A DNA stretch of 64,000 nt, taken from assembly GCA_963691705.1 (NCBI GenBank), contig OY829540.1, positions 69,240,367 to 69,304,366 on the forward strand, written 5' to 3'. The notes under the pieces are model-generated. The model did not search any database. It saw only the letters and a program-made list of their open reading frames with translations, and was not told the origin of the DNA. Below, piece after piece: positions 58,380-64,000 of this stretch (positions are counted from its first letter, which is position 1; every line of letters starts with the position of its first letter). The translations under genes and the position numbers were made by a program. This stretch comes from Viola odorata. Taxonomy: Eukaryota; Streptophyta; Magnoliopsida; Malpighiales; Violaceae.

Positions 58380-59296
58380 TGATTGATTTTGTAAATGAAA
58401 GGATTTAAGGTTTAGGGTTTTGATAAAAGTTAAATTGAAATGTTAAGGGTTCAAATACTTGAAGAACATCTATGAAGAAGGATTCTTCCTTTCGCATCTG
58501 AGGGCCGAGGCTTTATTAGGAGTTAGGACACAAAGTTTAGCAACTCGGCTTCGGAAAACTATTCAAGTCGGTGACAAATCCAACAAATATATGTCGGACC
58601 CTCATGCTTGGACAAAAGCCAGAAACAGACCCAAGCACTATATATGGGCCAAACTCCAAAGCGATGGATAATTGTAAATGGGCCTGGGCCCTAAACTCCA
58701 AGACCTATAATAATGATGCATATCTCATCTCCTTTTTATCTACGAATTATCAATATCAAAACAAGATATTTCTTAATTCATTCAAGGGTGCATTAAGGAT
58801 GCCACAGTGGGATATCTTCAAGAACCTGTCGAGCATTGCAGAGGAAACAGAAAAACACATCAGATGAACATCCATCCATTCAAGGCAACCAAGAAGATTG
58901 AGGCTACCGGGTTTCTACTGAGCAAGAATTATCATCCCTTAAATATGATTATTAATGGTTTCAAGAACTTCCACGTATACTCTGCTTCATAACATTGAAA
59001 ATCTACATTTTCCAGTCAAAAAGGAAAAAGAATAAAGAAAGAAGTCACTGATTTGCATTTACATCATGTTTAACGAACTGACGATCAAAAGAATGTCAGC
59101 GTGTCCACAACCTAATGTGTTTTTTTTTATATGGATTAATCCTCCGTATTCTAATTAATAAACGACGTTTTAAAATCGAATATAAAAATTAAGATAATAA
59201 TAATGAAAATATTTTAAATATTAAATAATCATTTTTTTATATTAAATAAATTAACCAATAAATATTTTTTTATATATTAATAAATTAATTATAAAG
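58380..59296. other. F-box upstream DNA
   Basis: Promoter side of the F-box gene at 57273-58379. Short frames at 58459-58992 have no recognisable product. No element seen. Confidence 0.4.
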
Positions 59297-59536
59297 TACT
59301 CCCTCCGTCTCAAATTACTTGTCGTTTACTGTTCATGCACGGGTCCCTAGGCGGCCCGGATGACTCACTATTTGACCCCAAAAAATTTTGAATTTTTTCT
59401 TGGACGTACGTTAAGGATTAACGTACGTTCGAAAAAAAGTACGGAATTTTTTGGAGTCAAATAGTGCGTCATCCGGGCCGCCTAGGGACCCGTGCATGAA
59501 CAGTGAACGACAAGTAATAGGGGGACGAAGGGAGTA
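59297..59536. mobile_element. Stowaway-like MITE, near-perfect palindrome
   Basis: TA-CTCCCTCCGTCTCAAATTA and the facing end with GACGAAGGGAG-TA enclose about 110-base arms that match nearly throughout (for example GTTCATGCACGGGTCCCTAG and its complement). The centre has ACGTACGTTAAGGATTAACG. The high arm identity marks this as the youngest of the six copies. Confidence 0.92.
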
Positions 59537-59539
59537 CAT

Positions 59540-60636
59540 AATAAATTACAAAACATTATTTATCTGAAATCAAATTTTTAATTTAAAATGTCGTTTAAAA
59601 GAATTTGTACGGAGTAAATAAAAAAGAATTTGCGTTTCTTTATGGTTTTGGGTTCTCAATTTCCAATAAAGTTTCAACCTTTCATTACTTTATTCGAAAG
59701 AAAAGCAAAAGGTAATAAAGTATAAAAACCCACCACAAAGCGACAACTTGCGACAACTTCCAAGTTAAGTAGTTTGGTTCTTAAAAAAAAAAAAACACAG
59801 AGAACTTCCAACTGAAGTTGTTTGAACTTTGAAGAGAACAATTTGCCCTTACATTTTCCCAAAGGTTTAAAGTAAGTCCTTGCTCAATGTTGAAAACCTA
59901 AATTACACCTTATTATAAAATCAAATTCAACTAAGCATTCAATCTAAACTTGCGAATCAAAATTATAGGATGGTGAAAGAATTAAATATTTCCATACATG
60001 TAGTTGATGTGGGATTTTTTATAACAAAAAAAACTTTTTTATAAACGAGTAAGATTGAAATTTGAGTTCGAATTTCTACTGATACTTTTAACACCAACAA
60101 TACAACCAAAAAATAATATACCCATCTTCAACAATTCAAATTTTTATCACCGAAGATTTTAGAGTATGATTTAGGAGGGCTTGATTGAATGTGATATTAC
60201 AAACATGATCTGCACAGCAACCTCTTTTTTTTGGGGTGAAAGAATGGCTTTAATTTATAAATGTAGGGCTAATTGTGTAATTTAACCTGATTAAAATATC
60301 TAGCTCTATCTCGTACTACTGTTACATTTAGAAAGTTTTCTGCTCCTCTAGTATTTGTCATACTGAGATTGCGTTTTCCATAAAAAATAAATTGTGAACA
60401 CCGTCTCATAATTTAATTAGTATATTATTTGCCGACTATTTTAAATTCAAACTGCCAACAACTTTAAAAGATTTAAGTTTAAACGTAGATTTAAATTACC
60501 CATAGAATCTAAGTCACCTATAAGTAAGTTGTTTCGGCCACCTAAAACATCCTCACTCGGAAATTCTTAGCACACTTTTGCCCACTTTCTTCAACCACTG
60601 ACTTCACTTTTACGTGTTCATCACCATTTCTCAAGA
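59540..60636. other. promoter side of the dynamin gene
   Basis: AT-rich upstream DNA. No clear regulatory site; no gene. Confidence 0.4.
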
Positions 60637-62676
60637 ATGAGTTCTTCAATTTCCATAGAAGAGCTAAGCATCACCTCAGCTCACTTCCAACCAACAACTT
60701 CAGTTGCATTATTTCATCCCAGGGAAAACCACCATGTCCATGTCCCAGTCCAATCATCTTACATGCCGGCCATCGCATCCTCTTACAACGATCGAATTCG
60801 TCCCCTCCTTGACGCAATTGACAAGCTCCGCCACCTCAATGTCACCAAACAGGGCATTCAGCTCCCCACCATTGTCGTCGTGGGCGACCAATCTTCAGGA
60901 AAATCCAGCGTCCTCGAATCACTCGCAGGCATCAGCCTTCCTCGTGGGCAGGGCATCTGCACCAGAGTACCATTGATCATGAGGTTAAAGAATCACGAGA
61001 GCCACACACCAGAGATTTCCTTGGAGTTCAATGGAAAAACTGTCATTTCGGACGAGACCCACATCGCAGATGCCATCAATCTTGCAACTTGTGAGATTGC
61101 AGGGTCTGGAAAGGGGATTTCTAAAGACCCATTAACTTTGGTTGTGAAAAAACAGGGTGTTCCTGATCTTACCATGGTTGATCTCCCTGGAATCACCAGA
61201 GTACCTGTTCATGGCCAGCCTGAAGACATCTATCAGCAGATTGCGGAGATAATCATGGAGTATATAAAGCCTGAAGAGAGCATAATCTTGAATGTTTTGT
61301 CTGCAACTGTTGATTTTCCTACTTGCGAATCGATAAGGATGTCGCAGGAAGTGGACAGAACAGGGGAGAGGACTCTTGCTGTGGTGACCAAAGCTGATAA
61401 GTCCCCTGAAGGGTTGCTGGAGAAGGTTACTGCAGATGATGTGAATATAGGATTGGGTTATGTTTGTGTTCGGAATCGAATTGGGGATGAGTCTTATGAA
61501 GCGGCAAGGGAGAAAGAAGCTGCATTGTTTGAGTACCATCCACTTCTGTCCAAGATTGATAAATCTACTGTAGGTATTCCTATCTTGGCTCAAAAATTGG
61601 TTCAAATTCAAGCAAGAATTATAAATAAATGCTTGCCAGACATTGTTAGGAAGATAAATGAGAAATTGGAAGGAAATATGTTGGAGCTGAACCGAATGCC
61701 TCAGAAAATGTCCACTCCTACAGATGCCATGGTAGCTTTTATGGGCATAGTTGGTTCTTCCAAAGAGTCTTTGAGGAAAGTTCTTGTTAGTGGAGAATAT
61801 GAGGAACATCCAGATGACAAGAATATGCATTCCACTGCTAGATTGTTTGAGATGGTGCAAAATTTCTCCAACGAGCTTCACAATTGCCCCGAGAGCGATC
61901 CGCGGAGAAACTTCCTGGTGGATGAAATTGGAATTTTAGAGGAAAGTAAAGGGATTGAACTTCCTATTTTCCTTCCACATGCTGCCCTCCTTGCAATCCT
62001 GAAGCGAAAAGTTGAGGGGATATCAGGATTACCAGTTGGTTTTGTTGATAAAGTTTGGGATTACATTGGAGAGGTGATCATGTCTGTTCTAATGCAGCAG
62101 ACACAAAATTATCTCCAAATTCGACCAACTATCCAGCGAGCGTGCCATAGTCTTGTAGATAAAATGAAAGTGAAGTCCAAGAATTGGGTTTTGGAGATCA
62201 TTGAGATGGAGAAAGTTACAGACTATACTTGCGATCCTGCATACGCGAGCAATCGGAGCAAGTTCATGGCTCAGCAGTATACATTCATGGATCAGATGAA
62301 CCGTTATGGGCAGGCTAATGTCGAGATTGATGGGTTTGTAGGGGAATTGCCGGTGGGAGATCTTAGATCCCATAACCATGTTTTGAGTAAGGCTTTCGAG
62401 CTGAAAGCCACGATGGTTGCTTACTGGAAGGTTGTTCTGAGGAGGATTGTGGATTGTGTGGCCTTGCATTTGCGGCTGACTGTTCAAAATCTTGTGAATA
62501 AGGAGATGGAGAAGGAGATCATCAAGGAGTTCGAAGATGGTGGAAATGTGGAGAGGATGTTGGAAGAACCTGCTTCTGTTGCTACCAAGAGGGAGAAGCT
62601 GAACATAAGCATTAAGTTGCTTAGGGAATCAAAACAAGTTCTTGCAAACATCATGGACAGAATTGGCACTGAATAG
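60637..62676 (+). CDS. dynamin-related protein 4C-like GTPase
   Basis: A single exon of 679 residues. The GTPase domain has G1 GDQSSGKSS (83-91), G2 region RGQGICTRVPL, G3 DLPG (182-185) and G4 TKAD (251-254). The stalk follows (LPIFLPHAALLAILKRKVEG and on) and a GTPase effector region ends the protein (KREKLNISIKLLRESKQVL). Like plant DRP4 and animal Mx proteins, it has no PH or proline-rich domain, and the family is often intronless. It should bind membranes or large assemblies and oligomerise with GTP hydrolysis; the exact role of DRP4 in plants is poorly known. All nucleotide-binding motifs are intact. I start at the first ATG because the N-terminal 50 residues, although variable, precede the conserved YNDRIRPLLDAIDKLR without a better start. 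Confidence 0.93.
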   Translation: MSSSISIEELSITSAHFQPTTSVALFHPRENHHVHVPVQSSYMPAIASSYNDRIRPLLDAIDKLRHLNVTKQGIQLPTIVVVGDQSSGKSSVLESLAGISLPRGQGICTRVPLIMRLKNHESHTPEISLEFNGKTVISDETHIADAINLATCEIAGSGKGISKDPLTLVVKKQGVPDLTMVDLPGITRVPVHGQPEDIYQQIAEIIMEYIKPEESIILNVLSATVDFPTCESIRMSQEVDRTGERTLAVVTKADKSPEGLLEKVTADDVNIGLGYVCVRNRIGDESYEAAREKEAALFEYHPLLSKIDKSTVGIPILAQKLVQIQARIINKCLPDIVRKINEKLEGNMLELNRMPQKMSTPTDAMVAFMGIVGSSKESLRKVLVSGEYEEHPDDKNMHSTARLFEMVQNFSNELHNCPESDPRRNFLVDEIGILEESKGIELPIFLPHAALLAILKRKVEGISGLPVGFVDKVWDYIGEVIMSVLMQQTQNYLQIRPTIQRACHSLVDKMKVKSKNWVLEIIEMEKVTDYTCDPAYASNRSKFMAQQYTFMDQMNRYGQANVEIDGFVGELPVGDLRSHNHVLSKAFELKATMVAYWKVVLRRIVDCVALHLRLTVQNLVNKEMEKEIIKEFEDGGNVERMLEEPASVATKREKLNISIKLLRESKQVLANIMDRIGTE

Positions 62677-62885
62677 AATGGTGTGGTTGCGGTGATTTAA
62701 GGGCTTTTTCTTTTTTAATAATGCTTGATAGTATTACTATTTCTAGCCCTCACTGTTTACTTTTTATGCATTTTTCTGAATAGTAAGGTTGTTTTTTGAA
62801 CTCTTTAAGTCATATGATTGTGGTGTTTGTAAGCTAAAAGACTAAAACAAGAAAATGCCATCACAAAATGTACTTGACTAAATAA

Positions 62886-63394
62886 TGTTGGATTTTGGAC
62901 AATAACGTGTACATTAGTATCTGTTAGCGTTAATTGAATTTAGACCAATCGAGTGATCTAATAAAGTTTATGGTCTGAATTATCTAATCAGGAAGTGCGA
63001 GGGGCAAAATTAATGTTTGTGCAGATTTCCGGATTAATTACTAATTGTTAATGGACCGATTAGTAATTAATATTTTGGTTATTTAGGAATTGGCCCCTGG
63101 AGGAATTTCTCTATTGTATTTAAAGGCTCTTCATCAAGAAAACAGAACGATACAGAAAAATAAAGAATACAGAAAACAGAAATAAGGGTTCTGTGCAAGA
63201 GCTTTGGGTTCCATTTGCCTGAGAGAATATCATCCTCCAGAAGACCAAAAGTCCCTTTCCAATTCCATGGCATCGGCTAATACAGGTACGCTTCCGCTGT
63301 TTATGTATATTAATCATTCTATAATCGATTTGTTTTGGTTCTTGGGATTGTTCATAAGGTTAGGGAACAACCTAGATTCTATTCGAATCTAACA
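62886..63394. mobile_element. solo LTR
   Basis: 509 bases start TGTTGGATTT and end GAATCTAACA, imperfect inverted ends of the TG/CA type. AATAA flanks both sides (62881-62885 and 63395-63399) as a 5-base target duplication. Inside, GTATTTAAAGG near 63117 serves as a TATA box and a stretch with AAATAAAG follows, as in Copia LTRs. There is no internal domain, so the element was reduced by recombination between its two LTRs. It lies about 210 bases beyond the dynamin stop codon. Confidence 0.8.
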
Positions 63395-63399
63395 AATAA

Positions 63400-64000
63400 A
63401 ACATAATTAAAATGAATCACTAGACAGTCCCTTTCAATGCAATATCACCCTTATGGACTATGATTTTCGGCCCACTTACTCAAACACGAGCGTTGTGCGA
63501 AACAACCAATGAGTAGTACTCATATTCTGTATATTCTGTATATTAATCTATATTCTACTCACAATATTGGATCATTTATATAAACTCAGAGGAGACAGGA
63601 AAAAGACAATAAAATGCAACTATTGTTGTTGCTTCTGATAGGATGAGGATTGAACCGGCAGCAACCAAAATACCTGTGATGAATATGAACTTTTTACCTT
63701 TTGGCAGTTTTTCTCAAGGGTCGGGTATTAAAAATTCAATTGGTATTAAACTGAATTGACTCGTAATTTTAATAAATTAGTAATCATTTAAAAGGTAAAT
63801 TAAAATAAAACAAGAAGGATATTAGTATAAAATACAAGTTTAAAAAGACGGTAAAAAATAACTTTTTTTACGTGTGAAATACAAGAAAAAAATATTTAAT
63901 TTGAGATAGTTGCCTATAAATTTAAGTCTAACAATATAAATCTTATACTTCTTACACTTTTATGTTTATTTTTAATACCAATACTTTATTTATTTATTTT
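63400..64000. other. intergenic DNA, nothing recognised
   Basis: AT-rich to the window end. No gene, RNA gene or element seen. Confidence 0.45.

Noticed and set aside
63268..63392. ATGGCATCGGCTAATACAG followed by GT as a first exon of a new gene
   Set aside because: It lies inside the solo LTR and no continuing exon is seen before the window end.

Overview
The window is nuclear DNA of a flowering plant, very probably a eudicot. Supporting signs are spliced genes with GT-AG introns, AT-rich intergenic DNA, a coiled-coil NLR resistance gene, a plant F-box family, a boron transporter, TA-flanked Stowaway MITEs and an inserted piece of chloroplast DNA. I cannot name the species. Coordinates of spliced genes come from reading splice sites and phases by eye.

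Layout. 1-1270: GC-rich and pyrimidine-rich DNA carrying a captured PPR fragment (HCF152-like), closed by the end of a fold-back type element. 1711-6305: probable non-autonomous Helitron with internal repeats. 6850-10540: a gene graveyard with a plastidial alpha-glucan phosphorylase fragment and three broken F-box copies. 11196-13989: a small unknown gene (-) and a DUF3082-like plastid membrane protein gene (+, four exons). 16862-19977: an intact 13-exon BOR-type boron transporter (-). 23893-27012: an intact CC-NBS-LRR gene (-, two exons). 28011-30767: a large palindromic element with about 150-bp tandem repeats in one arm. 31160-32640: chloroplast trnL(UAG)-ccsA DNA, itself hit by a MITE. 33454-39134: a second, dead NLR copy interrupted by a 2.8-kb LTR retrotransposon that keeps only gag and a protease remnant. 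40288-43333: a fold-back element with a nested inverted-repeat unit carrying a TRM/LONGIFOLIA-like fragment. 47118-51335: a tandem pair of F-box genes. 54187-54789: a defensin-like peptide gene with a MITE in its intron. 57273-58379: a third intact F-box gene. 60637-62676: an intronless dynamin-related (DRP4C-like) gene. 62886-63394: a solo LTR.

Working genes I support are the unknown plastid-type protein, the DUF3082-like gene, the boron transporter, NLR1, three F-box genes, the defensin-like gene and the dynamin. The NLR, F-box, defensin and dynamin families are all often linked to stress or immunity, but they are not an operon and I see no joint pathway. The main story is structural: segmental and tandem duplication followed by nested insertions whose relative order can be read, and several transposon-captured or truncated gene pieces. 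I found no clearly new biochemical system. The strongest candidates for something under-described are the 28-31 kb fold-back element, the gag-only retrotransposon and the nested gene-capturing fold-back at 40-43 kb.
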